Assembly (NCBI GenBank): GCA_038230975.1
Contig: JBBRMF010000209.1
Span: forward strand, 1 to 9,262
From: JANXVV01 sp038230975
Lineage (GTDB): Bacteria; Planctomycetota; Phycisphaerae; Tepidisphaerales; Tepidisphaeraceae
Direction of reading: 5' to 3'
Length of the DNA stretch: 9,262 bases
Shown: piece by piece, positions 1-7,133 of the stretch
How the letters are laid out: every line of letters starts with the position of its first letter
How positions within the stretch are numbered: position 1 is the first letter of the stretch
Notes under the pieces: model-generated
Databases searched by the model: none
Told to the model about the DNA's origin: nothing
The model's input: the letters and a program-made list of their open reading frames with translations, nothing else
Program-made: the position numbers and the translations under genes

Positions 1-570
1 TGTCGCGCGCAAGTATCAGACGGTGATCAATATCGGTGCCGGCGAAGGGTATTACGCGGTTGGGCTTGCCACGCGGATGGAGTCAGCTCGGGTCATCTGC
101 TTTGAAGCTCTGGAGAAAATCGACCGCAGATCAGAACGCTGGCCAAGCGGAACGGGGTTTCGGATCGGGTGGAAATTCGCGGTTTTTGCACGGCCAAGGC
201 TCTGGCGGAAGTCTTGGTCGATTTCCAGGATGTGCTGATTATATGCGATGTCGAAGGGGCTGAACTGGACATTCTAAAGCCAGATGTTGCGCCGGCTCTT
301 TGTCAGGCGGACATTCTGATTGAGATGCACGATCTGACGCAAAAAGGAATTTCACCTGAAATTCGGCGACGATTTATTTCGAGCCATGGGATCGATGAAA
401 TCTGGACGGAGCCTCGAACGAACCGAGATTGGCCGAGCCAGGTATCGATCGATCCGAACCGTCATGCCGCCTGCCTGGATGAAGGGCGCGGCGGGCAAAT
501 GTCGTGGTTCTGGATGGTGGCCAAGCAGATGCAGCAATCGGTGTACGCTCGAAGCATGCGATTGGTGTAA
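1..570 (+). CDS. FkbM-family SAM-dependent methyltransferase, 5'-partial and frameshifted
   Basis: This is the C-terminal part of a class I methyltransferase; the gene begins before the window. In frame 2, bases 23-55 encode the SAM-binding motif I, VINIGAGEGYY, followed by CFEAL, the acidic end of strand 2. In frame 1, bases 247-276 encode DVEGAELDIL, the acidic strand-4 signature typical of the FkbM family, then ILIEMHD. The two halves lie in different frames. If one A is restored to the A-run at 115-118, the join reads EALEKNRPQIRTLAKRNG, a sensible helix, so I infer one base was lost by mutation or by sequencing/assembly error. FkbM enzymes usually O-methylate sugars or other small molecules, often in polysaccharide or secondary-metabolite pathways. 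The substrate here cannot be told. The stop is TAA at 568-570. Family confidence is good; whether the gene is intact is not known. Confidence 0.75.
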
Positions 571-624
571 CGACCTGTTCAATTCTGCTTTGAGCGCGGT
601 AGTCTTAGGTAGAATGGACCTGAT

Positions 625-640
625 TTACACGGCCGTGTAA
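625..640. promoter_or_regulatory. Perfect 16-bp palindrome, candidate operator before the ABC ATPase gene
   Basis: TTACACGGCCGTGTAA is an exact inverted repeat with no spacer, ending 16 bases before the ATG at 657. A TAGAAT box (610-615) resembling a -10 element lies just upstream, without a convincing -35 at proper spacing. The position, just downstream of a possible promoter and just before the start codon, fits a repressor site. As an RNA hairpin it would have a short stem and no U-tract, so it is a poor terminator for the upstream gene. The binding protein is not identified. Confidence 0.5.
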
Positions 641-656
641 TATCTCAGCTATTACT

Positions 657-1958
657 ATGGCCCAAGTCGTTCTGGATCATCTTTCCAAAATTTATCCTGG
701 TGGCGTCATTGCCGTCAATTCCATTGATCTGCATATTGCGGATCAGGAATTTGTGGTTCTCGTGGGGCCTTCGGGTTGCGGGAAGAGCACGACGCTGCGG
801 ATGATCGCCGGGTTGGAAGAAATCTCGTCGGGGGAGATTCGGATTGGGGATCGCCGGGTCAACACCGTTCCACCGAAGGATCGGGACATTGCCATGGTGT
901 TTCAGAACTATGCGCTTTATCCGCATATGACGGTTTTTCAAAACATGGGATTTGCGCTGAAGTTGCGGAAGATGCCCAAGGCTGAAATTCTTCAACGCGT
1001 GACGGCGACCGCAAAAATGCTGGAAATCGAGCATCTGCTGGATCGTAAACCGAAGGCGCTTTCGGGTGGGCAACGGCAGCGCGTGGCGGTGGGGCGGGCG
1101 ATCGTGCGAGAGCCGAAGGCGTTTCTGTTTGACGAACCGTTATCCAACCTTGACGCGAAACTGCGTGTGACGACGCGCGCGGAACTCAAAGGTCTGCATC
1201 AGAGATTGAAGACAACGACCATTTATGTCACGCACGATCAGGAAGAGGCGATGACGCTCGGAGATCGGATCGTCGTGATGAAAGACGGTGCGATTCAGCA
1301 GGCGGATACGCCGTTGTCGACCTATCTTCGACCGCGGAATCGGTTCGTAGCGGGGTTCATTGGGATGCCGCCGATGAATTTCTTTGACGGGGCGATCCGA
1401 ATGATCGAAGGTCGAATGATGTTTGAAGAAGGTGTGCTGAAAGGCGCAAAAACCGGAGGATTAAGGGGTTCGGCACCCGGCCTTTCCGTGAGTGGGGCGA
1501 CGGTCATTCCAGCGATCAAGCCCGGTTCCAATATAGAAGGTGAGTTGACGTTACCGGGAAATGGGTTTAGGCTACATATTCCAGAACGCCTTCAGGGTAC
1601 TTTGACGGCGAAGTTCGGGCAGCATGTGATGCTCGGCATTCGGCCTGAGCATCTGCATCGAGTGCCGGTTGATCGTGAAGGCCGTGAGTGTCCGCTGTTG
1701 TTGAAGCTGAATGTGATCGAACCGCTTGGAAATGACATGGATGTATACATGGAAACCCAACTGAACGATCGCGTGATTGCACGAATCGAGGCCACGGCGG
1801 AAATGGCTGATGGATCAAGCCTCGACTTCGTTCGTGATTCGCAAGTGGCGATGTATGCCGATCTGCGAAAGATCCACTTTTTCGAGCCCGGAGAATCCGG
1901 GTTGAACCTGAGCCTGCAAACAGGCAGTCCCAAAGAGCCGACCCATGCACTTGCATAA
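657..1958 (+). CDS. ugpC: ABC transporter ATP-binding protein, MalK/UgpC/MsmK type (carbohydrate import class)
   Basis: This is the cytoplasmic ATPase subunit of a CUT1-type importer for sugars or glycerol-3-phosphate. All motifs are intact: Walker A GPSGCGKST (residues 37-45), Q-loop Gln83, signature LSGGQ (135-139), Walker B FLFDE (156-160), D-loop SNLD (163-166) and H-loop His193 in YVTHDQEEAMTLGDR. After about residue 235 comes a C-terminal MOI/TOBE regulatory region with GMPPMNFF and MLGIRPEH (325-332), typical of MalK/UgpC. At 433 residues it is longer than the usual 356-380, because of an apparent 40-45 residue insertion around 259-301. No permease or binding-protein gene is adjacent. 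Such orphan ATPases can energise several importers, as MsmK does, so the substrate is open. The ATG lacks a clear Shine-Dalgarno. A palindrome at 625-640 suggests repressor control, and a strong terminator follows. Confidence 0.93.
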   Translation: MAQVVLDHLSKIYPGGVIAVNSIDLHIADQEFVVLVGPSGCGKSTTLRMIAGLEEISSGEIRIGDRRVNTVPPKDRDIAMVFQNYALYPHMTVFQNMGFALKLRKMPKAEILQRVTATAKMLEIEHLLDRKPKALSGGQRQRVAVGRAIVREPKAFLFDEPLSNLDAKLRVTTRAELKGLHQRLKTTTIYVTHDQEEAMTLGDRIVVMKDGAIQQADTPLSTYLRPRNRFVAGFIGMPPMNFFDGAIRMIEGRMMFEEGVLKGAKTGGLRGSAPGLSVSGATVIPAIKPGSNIEGELTLPGNGFRLHIPERLQGTLTAKFGQHVMLGIRPEHLHRVPVDREGRECPLLLKLNVIEPLGNDMDVYMETQLNDRVIARIEATAEMADGSSLDFVRDSQVAMYADLRKIHFFEPGESGLNLSLQTGSPKEPTHALA

Positions 1959-1995
1959 GCAACAGCATGGCACCAGCTTCGCGGTAAGCGCCGTA

Positions 1996-2034
1996 CGATC
2001 GAGACGATGTCGATCGAGCGGGTGATCGCTTTTT
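1996..2034 (+). terminator. Weak terminator-like hairpins after the ABC ATPase gene
   Basis: CGATCGA (1996-2002) pairs with TCGATCG (2010-2016) across a 7-nt loop. Overlapping it, CGATC (2011-2015) can pair with GATCG (2024-2028), followed by C and TTTTT (2030-2034). The two stems share bases and cannot form together. The second has a U-tract but only about 5 bp. It may be a leaky first terminator ahead of the stronger one at 2059. Confidence 0.35.
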
Positions 2035-2058
2035 GACGGGTTCTCATGCGAAACTGTG

Positions 2059-2080
2059 GCCGCCGAAAGGTGGCTTTTTT
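2059..2080 (+). terminator. Intrinsic terminator between the ABC ATPase gene and nusA
   Basis: GCCGCC (2059-2064), a GAAA tetraloop (2065-2068) and GGTGGC (2069-2074) form a 6-bp GC-rich stem with one G-U pair, followed directly by TTTTTT (2075-2080). This is a textbook rho-independent terminator with a GNRA loop. It separates the ATPase gene from nusA, implying that nusA has its own promoter downstream. I could not place that promoter with confidence. Confidence 0.8.
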
Positions 2081-2114
2081 GTTTGACAGTAGTTTGTGGT
2101 CAGTCGTCAGTTGT
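2081..2114 (-). repeat. Degenerate heptamer array, minus orientation
   Basis: Read on the minus strand from 2114 down to 2087, the sequence divides into ACAACTG, ACGACTG, ACCACAA and ACTACTG, with a partial fifth unit to 2081. This is a 7-bp period with consensus close to AC(A/C)AC(T/G)G. It faces a matching array at 2147-2188. The TTGACA at 2083-2088, which looks like a -35 box, falls within this array and has no suitable -10 partner. Confidence 0.6.
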
Positions 2115-2146
2115 TAAAGGTTGGCTAAGTTTTCATTTTTTGATTT

Positions 2147-2188
2147 ACAACGGACAAGCTACAACGGACAACGGACCACTGACAAAGT
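2147..2188 (+). repeat. Degenerate heptamer array, plus orientation, in the nusA leader
   Basis: Six consecutive 7-mers can be read: ACAACGG, ACAAGCT, ACAACGG, ACAACGG, ACCACTG and ACAAAGT. They have the same consensus as the minus-strand array at 2081-2114, so the two arrays form a long imperfect inverted repeat around a 32-bp T-rich centre. Similar intergenic heptamer arrays occur, from memory, in planctomycete genomes, where they give spurious peptides of the NGQRTTD / LSVV kind. Both strings appear here when the region is translated. Confidence 0.65.
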
Positions 2189-2222
2189 TAGAAAACTTAA
2201 TAGCGTAGGACCTAGACATCTT

Positions 2223-3806
2223 ATGAACCCACAGGAACTGATCCGCATTGTCGACGGCATTGCCCGCGACAAAAATATTGAACGTGACCAGATCTACACG
2301 GACATTGAACAGGCCGTGGCATCGGGACTGCGCAAGCAGTTCAACACCGAGGATACGAGCGAATTCATCGTTCAACTGGATCGGACGGCCGGGACCATCC
2401 GCGCGTTTCGTCAACTGCCTGCCGCCGAAGGAATGCCAGCGAATGAAAAGACGGAGATCCCGCTTTCCGTGGTCGGTCGAATCGGTGCGCAGACGGTCAA
2501 GCAGGTCATGATTCAACTCATTCGTCAGGATGAGCGCGGCAGCATTTACGAAGAATATAAGGATCGCGTCGGAACGATTATCACCGGCACCATTGCCCGA
2601 TTTGAGGGTGGCACGATGATCATCAATCTAGGCCGCTCTGAGAGCATCATGCCTCGCAGCGAACAGATTCCAGGTGAGTCGCATGAGATTGGGGAACGGA
2701 TTCAGGCGCTGGTGATGGAAGTTCGAGATACGACAAGCTGCGTAAAGATCATCGTGAGCCGTAGCCATCCGGAATTAATTCGCCGCCTGTTTGAGCGCGA
2801 AGTTCCTGAAGTGGGCGAGCGAACGATTGAGTTGAAGGCCTTGGCTCGTGAACCAGGACATCGGACGAAGATCGCGGTGACCTCGATCGACAGCAAAGTC
2901 GATGCGGTGGGCGCGTGTGTTGGTGTTCGCGGCAGCCGAATTAAGAACATCGTCGACGAGCTGGGTGGCGAGAAAATTGACATCGTCCGCTGGAATGAAT
3001 CCTCGCAGATTCTCATCAGTAATGCGCTTAAGCCTGCGGAAGTCGCAGAAGTGGCGCTGTGCTTTGAGTTGGGTCGGGCAACGGTGGTTGTGAATGATGA
3101 TCAGTTGAGCCTGGCGATCGGTAAGCGTGGTCAGAATGTTCGCCTCGCCGCCCGATTGACGGGCTGGGATATTGATATCCTGACGCCTGCTGAATTCCAG
3201 TCCGGAGTGAAGCGACTTGAAGAAACACTCAAGGGTGTTGAGGGCATTGCCGGCGACATGGTTGATAAATGCATCGCGCTTGGATTGATCGACGTTCGCG
3301 ATATTGAAGAAGTGGGAGTAGGCCCACTGGTTGCGGAAGTCGGAATGGAAGAAGGACTTGCGACGCGCGTCGTTGAGATCTGCAGCGAGGTGGCGAAGGT
3401 GGTCGCCAAAGAGCAGGTCGTGAAGAAGGAATCCGAAGCGAAAGCGAAGGCTGCGGCGGCCAATGAGTCCAAGCGGGCGTTGAACGCCATGCTGGGTCTT
3501 GGGGGTGGCAGTACGTCAGAAAATGGCGCTACGGCTGAAGCTGAAGCGGAAGGTGCAAACGGCTCGAGCGGTATGCCGAATGCCCTTGAATCGTCCGAAG
3601 GTGGATCACCTGAGGTAACGGTTCATCGTCAGGCATCGAATAGGGCGACAGGTGAAGAGCTGTCGCCGGAAGAGCAGGCCGTCCATGGATTGGCTGCGGA
3701 CGATGTAGGCGGCCCACCCGCCCCCGCAGACGATGAAAGCGAAACAACGGCGCTGGCGGAAGGTCGTCTGGTTCCTCCGGGTGCCAGCGGCAGTGAACCT
3801 CAGTAA
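2223..3806 (+). CDS. nusA: Transcription termination/antitermination protein NusA
   Basis: NusA binds RNA polymerase and nascent RNA to control pausing, termination and antitermination. Domains in order over 527 residues: an N-terminal RNAP-binding domain (1-112) starting MNPQELIRIVDGIARDK; an S1 domain (about 115-180) beginning RVGTIITGTIARF; KH1 with VGVRGSRIKNIVDELGG (about 233-249); KH2 with DDQLSLAIGKRGQNVRLAA (about 292-310), the most diagnostic stretch; and a helix-hairpin-helix-like segment (338-365). An acidic, Ala/Gly/Ser-rich tail (about 400-527) follows. It matches no domain I know and is probably disordered. The frame is open back to TTG 2121, but that extension is encoded by heptamer repeats. 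ATG 2223 matches family N-termini and has AGGA at 2207-2210, 12 nt upstream. Nearby rimP and ylxR, common nusA neighbours, are missing. infB follows after a structured 215-bp spacer. Confidence 0.97.
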   Translation: MNPQELIRIVDGIARDKNIERDQIYTDIEQAVASGLRKQFNTEDTSEFIVQLDRTAGTIRAFRQLPAAEGMPANEKTEIPLSVVGRIGAQTVKQVMIQLIRQDERGSIYEEYKDRVGTIITGTIARFEGGTMIINLGRSESIMPRSEQIPGESHEIGERIQALVMEVRDTTSCVKIIVSRSHPELIRRLFEREVPEVGERTIELKALAREPGHRTKIAVTSIDSKVDAVGACVGVRGSRIKNIVDELGGEKIDIVRWNESSQILISNALKPAEVAEVALCFELGRATVVVNDDQLSLAIGKRGQNVRLAARLTGWDIDILTPAEFQSGVKRLEETLKGVEGIAGDMVDKCIALGLIDVRDIEEVGVGPLVAEVGMEEGLATRVVEICSEVAKVVAKEQVVKKESEAKAKAAAANESKRALNAMLGLGGGSTSENGATAEAEAEGANGSSGMPNALESSEGGSPEVTVHRQASNRATGEELSPEEQAVHGLAADDVGGPPAPADDESETTALAEGRLVPPGASGSEPQ

Positions 3807-3827
3807 TTGCCTCGGAATGTAGTGCAT

Positions 3828-3883
3828 CGTTGGGCCAACGGTCGTTGGTCAACGTATCGATGGAAGTGGTTGTCCGGCGTTGG
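3828..3883 (+). repeat. Repeated complementary arms (CGTTGG / CCAACG) in the nusA-infB spacer
   Basis: CGTTGG occurs at 3828-3833, 3843-3848 and 3878-3883. CCAACG is at 3835-3840 and TCAACG at 3849-3854. The first pair makes a 13-base near-perfect palindrome, but CCAACG can equally pair forward with the copy at 3843, and TCAACG pairs with CGTTGG with one wobble. Several exclusive hairpins are therefore possible in the RNA just after the nusA stop codon. No coding potential was seen here. Confidence 0.5.
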
Positions 3884-3943
3884 CCGGGTGCCTGGAATGT
3901 AGGCAGTGTAAGATTCTCGATGAGATGAATCGGGCCAGGAATT

Positions 3944-3962
3944 CGCCGGAGGACGGCGTTTT
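3944..3962 (+). terminator. Terminator-like hairpin 1 upstream of infB
   Basis: CGCCG (3944-3948), loop GAGGA (3949-3953) and CGGCG (3954-3958) form a 5-bp all-GC stem followed by TTTT (3959-3962). It is short for a full terminator and may act as a pause or attenuator. The loop carries GGAGGA just 5' of and into the stem region, with no start codon at useful spacing. Confidence 0.4.
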
Positions 3963-3980
3963 CTCCCCAGAGGAATCTCA

Positions 3981-4011
3981 ACGGCGTCGGTAATCAGACG
4001 ACCGTCTTTTT
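3981..4011 (+). terminator. Terminator/attenuator-like hairpin 2 abutting the infB ribosome binding site
   Basis: ACGGCGTC (3981-3988) pairs with GACGACCGT (3997-4005) over 8 bp with one bulged A and an 8-nt loop, followed by C and TTTTT (4007-4011). The T-run merges directly into TGGAG, the infB Shine-Dalgarno. The structure could terminate some transcripts between nusA and infB, or limit access to the infB start. ACGGCGT also occurs at 3953-3959 inside hairpin 1, so the downstream arm has an alternative partner. Confidence 0.5.
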
Positions 4012-4015
4012 GGAG
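4011..4015 (+). promoter_or_regulatory. infB ribosome binding site (decides the TTG start)
   Basis: TGGAG lies 6 bases before TTG 4022. This spacing suits 4022, while the alternative TTG at 4010 overlaps the site and has none of its own. Confidence 0.7.
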
Positions 4016-4021
4016 ATCGGC

Positions 4022-7000
4022 TTGGCTAAAGGGATTCGAGTTAATCAGCTGGCAAAAGAACTTGGCATTGAGAGCAAGTCCATCCTGGCCCGCTTGAAAT
4101 CTGAAGGTCTTGGAGATGCTGCGCCCAATCATATGAGCGTGATCTCTCTTGGGCTGTCTGAATCGGTTCGCGAATGGTTTGCCGGTCAAGGAGGCGTGGC
4201 AACTGCGGTTGAAGCGCCGGAAGATGACGCGACCCACAAGCCCATTCCGTCGTCGCGCGCTCGTCGGAAGAAGGACGAACTCGATGACGAGATGTCCGAA
4301 GGTGACCACGGTGCTGACGCCGAACTTCCCGAAATCGCAGCGCATTCCGGGCCGCACGCCGAAACAATATCTCCAGAGTCGGCTGAAACCATGCCTGCTC
4401 ATGTGATTCCCCATGCGCCGACCCGTGTAACGGTCTCAGAACCGGTAGTGGTAAAATCGTCGATTGAAGAAAAACCAGCCGAGATTGCAGCGGAGAGCTC
4501 AACTGAGAGCAAGCTGCGGGCGGATGGGGCCCACGTTGCTCCCGTCAAGCATGAACCCGCAATAACTCCGACGATGCCTGCGCCGGTCCCTGAAGCCCCG
4601 GCCAAAGGGGTTTCACCGCAACACGCTCCGCCTGTCGCTGCCGAAGGTCAGCAGGTCGTACCTCCGGCCACCGGCACGCATGGGCACGGTGGGCCGTCGC
4701 ATGTCGGGTCACAAAAGTCCGGTGGGGATCGGCCATTGCGTCAGACGATAACGTTGGAAAACCGCAGTCAGGCGCCACGCCCGCCGCAACATGTTCCAGA
4801 ACGCAAGGCGGTCACTCCCGCGCCACAGTTGCTAATCCCTAAACCGGCACAAATTCAAGGGCCTCGCGTGATTCGCGAAGAAAAGCCCGAAGTGGTCGCG
4901 ACCCCGCGTCCGCGTCGTCCGATGGGCGAACAAACCGGCGGTCCTCCCGCTGGTTTCACCACCGCTCGCGCCCAAACGGGGCGCGGTGTGAAAGTCACTG
5001 AAGAGGACGACGAAGAGGCAAAGAAGAAGGCCGCCGCCGCCAAGGGTGCCGGTCGAACGCTTTCAAATCGTCGTCGTGGTTCAGGCGGTCGCAGCGGTGA
5101 AGCGATCGACAAGATCAAGGAATTCAGCGAGCAGGATCTGGCTGAACGTCGTAAGCGTATCGAGCAGTCCAGCAAGCATCGTCGCGATTTTACGGATCAC
5201 CTCGATCGCGTCGGTCATCGTGGGATGCATTTGCAGGCGAAGAGTCCGCAAGAGCGTGGTGGGCCGGTTTACATCGAAGAGCCCATTACCGTGAAGTCGC
5301 TTTCGGCGGCCCTCGGTATCAAGAGCAGCGATATCATCGGTAAGCTCCTCAAGCAGGGCGTATTCGTTACCGTCAATCAGGGTCTCGATCGCGAGACCGC
5401 TGAAATGATCACGATGGAATACGGCCTCGAGCTGCAAATCAAGGAACAGGCAACGCTCGAAGAAGCGCTCGAAAGCGAATTTGCGACGGATTATGACGAG
5501 AACGTGGTTCTTGTCACGCGTCCGCCGGTGGTGACGATTCTCGGTCACGTCGATCACGGCAAGACGAGCCTTCTGGACAAAATCCGGAACGCGAACGTGG
5601 CGGCCGGTGAATCGGGTGGCATCACGCAGCACACCGCCGCGTGGATGGTCACGGTCGGTGAAGGTGATAATTCCAAACGCGTTACATTTATCGATACCCC
5701 CGGTCACCAGGCGTTTACCGCCATGCGTGCCCGCGGAGCGAATATGACGGACGTGGTCGTTCTGGTGGTGAGCGCTGTTGAAGGCGTGCAACCGCAGACG
5801 ATCGAATCGATCAACCACGCTCGCGCAGCTGAAGTGCCGATCGTCGTGGCGATGAACAAGATCGATCGCCCGGATGCAAACCCGGACATGGTGCTTGGTC
5901 AATTGGCTGCCCAGGGATTGAATGCCACCGAATGGGGTGGCGATACTGAAGTCGTCCGCACCAGTGCAACCACCGGTCAGGGCATTAAAGAGCTTATCGA
6001 AATTCTGGATCTGCAATCGCAGATCATGGAATTGAAGGCTGCCCCGGCGACGCCGGCACGCGGCACTGTCATCGAAGCACGCATGGACGCGGGCCTTGGC
6101 TCGGTGGCCACGGTGCTGGTGCAGGATGGCACGCTGAAAGTCGGCGATATCATCCTGTCCGGTCGCGGTTACGGTCGCATCCGCAGCCTGTTGAACGATC
6201 GCGGTAAGATGATTCAGGAAGCTGGCCCGTCGACGCCCGTTATCGTTAGCGGTCTGGATGAATTACCGGCCTCGGGGGATCGGTTTTACGTGGTCGATGA
6301 CATCGACCGCGCCCGCGCCATCGCCGAAGAACGCGCGATCCATTCACGTCAGCAGCAGTTGGCATCTGCGAATAAGGTCACGACGACCGATACGCTGATG
6401 TCCGTCTTGAGGGTCGGCGAGATCAGCACGATCAACCTGATCATCAAGGGTGACGTGCAGGGATCTGTCGAAACCCTCGTGGCTACGGTCACGGGTTCCA
6501 ATACCGATGAAGTGAAGGTCCGCGTCATTCACAGCGGTGTGGGTCCGGTCAACGAAAGCGACGTGCAGTTGGCGATGGCAACGATGTCCAAGCCAAACGA
6601 CAACCGCGTGAGCATCATCGGGTTCCATGTGGCTCCTGAGGAAGCTGCCCGGGCATTGGCCGAGCAGAATCGCGTCGAGATCAAGCTTTACAAGGTGATC
6701 TACGAAATCTTCGACGACCTGAAAAAGGCGTTGTCGGGGATGCTCGAACCGGAAATCCGCGAGAAAATGCACGGGCATGCGGAAATTCGCCAGGTGTTCA
6801 AGGTCAGCAAGATCGGCAACATCGCCGGTTGCTTCTGCACCGATGGGCATATTCAACGTGGCAGCAAGATCCGCCTCATTCGCAACGGCACGATCATTAC
6901 CGAAGACCTCACGATTGAAACGCTCAAGCGGCTCAAGGATGACGTCAAGGAAGTTAAATCCGGCCTTGAATGCGGCATCAAGCTCAACGGTTACGATGAC

Positions 7001-7060
7001 ATCAAGGTGGGTGACGTGCTGGAAGCGTACATTCGCGAAACGTTCCAGCGGACGTTGTAG
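4022..7060 (+). CDS. infB: Translation initiation factor IF-2
   Basis: IF2 is the GTPase that places fMet-tRNA on the 30S subunit and promotes subunit joining. From TTG 4022 the protein has 1012 residues. An IF2_N domain (about 1-50) starts MAKGIRVNQLAKELG. A Pro/Ala/His/charge-rich linker follows (about 60-365), then a basic helical stretch and a second IF2_N domain (about 420-470). The GTPase motifs are all present: G1 GHVDHGKT (508-515), G2 GGITQH (532-537), G3 DTPGH (558-562), G4 NKID (612-615) and G5 SATTGQG (648-654). Domains II, III and IV follow, ending in the tRNA-binding domain with IGNIAGCFCTDG. It is longer than E. coli IF2 (890) mainly through the linker. TTG 4022 is preferred over TTG 4010 because of the Shine-Dalgarno and because MAK-x-RV-x-x-LAKEL is the family start. 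Hairpins upstream suggest attenuation or NusA-linked control. Confidence 0.97.
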   Translation: MAKGIRVNQLAKELGIESKSILARLKSEGLGDAAPNHMSVISLGLSESVREWFAGQGGVATAVEAPEDDATHKPIPSSRARRKKDELDDEMSEGDHGADAELPEIAAHSGPHAETISPESAETMPAHVIPHAPTRVTVSEPVVVKSSIEEKPAEIAAESSTESKLRADGAHVAPVKHEPAITPTMPAPVPEAPAKGVSPQHAPPVAAEGQQVVPPATGTHGHGGPSHVGSQKSGGDRPLRQTITLENRSQAPRPPQHVPERKAVTPAPQLLIPKPAQIQGPRVIREEKPEVVATPRPRRPMGEQTGGPPAGFTTARAQTGRGVKVTEEDDEEAKKKAAAAKGAGRTLSNRRRGSGGRSGEAIDKIKEFSEQDLAERRKRIEQSSKHRRDFTDHLDRVGHRGMHLQAKSPQERGGPVYIEEPITVKSLSAALGIKSSDIIGKLLKQGVFVTVNQGLDRETAEMITMEYGLELQIKEQATLEEALESEFATDYDENVVLVTRPPVVTILGHVDHGKTSLLDKIRNANVAAGESGGITQHTAAWMVTVGEGDNSKRVTFIDTPGHQAFTAMRARGANMTDVVVLVVSAVEGVQPQTIESINHARAAEVPIVVAMNKIDRPDANPDMVLGQLAAQGLNATEWGGDTEVVRTSATTGQGIKELIEILDLQSQIMELKAAPATPARGTVIEARMDAGLGSVATVLVQDGTLKVGDIILSGRGYGRIRSLLNDRGKMIQEAGPSTPVIVSGLDELPASGDRFYVVDDIDRARAIAEERAIHSRQQQLASANKVTTTDTLMSVLRVGEISTINLIIKGDVQGSVETLVATVTGSNTDEVKVRVIHSGVGPVNESDVQLAMATMSKPNDNRVSIIGFHVAPEEAARALAEQNRVEIKLYKVIYEIFDDLKKALSGMLEPEIREKMHGHAEIRQVFKVSKIGNIAGCFCTDGHIQRGSKIRLIRNGTIITEDLTIETLKRLKDDVKEVKSGLECGIKLNGYDDIKVGDVLEAYIRETFQRTL

Positions 7061-7133
7061 TCCATCGAAGAGAACCCGGCATGGCGTGGTTGCTTCAACA
7101 ACCAAGCAGCGGGTCCGAGCTTTCGGAGACCGA

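Noticed and set aside
169..570. Stand-alone protein starting at ATG 169
   Set aside because: The preceding bases in the same frame continue a sensible methyltransferase helix and motif I lies just upstream. The ATG-like start is internal to a frameshifted domain.
1968..1982. Sigma-54-like promoter, TGGCAC with GC 10 bp downstream of GG
   Set aside because: The -12 element reads TCGC, not TTGC, and two terminators lie between it and nusA.
2083..2088. TTGACA as a nusA -35 box
   Set aside because: No -10-like hexamer occurs 16-18 bases downstream, and the string is produced by the heptamer repeat.
2147..2188. CRISPR array
   Set aside because: Units are 7 bp, contiguous and degenerate, with no spacers and no cas genes.
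5081..6016. Long minus-strand ORF of 311 codons inside infB
   Set aside because: It is opposite the strongly conserved IF2 GTPase domain and gives a low-complexity protein rich in His and Arg. It is an antisense shadow of codon bias.
6777..7133. Upstream extension of the small lipoprotein frame into infB
   Set aside because: The extension is an out-of-frame reading of infB. The Shine-Dalgarno and signal sequence place the start at 7134.
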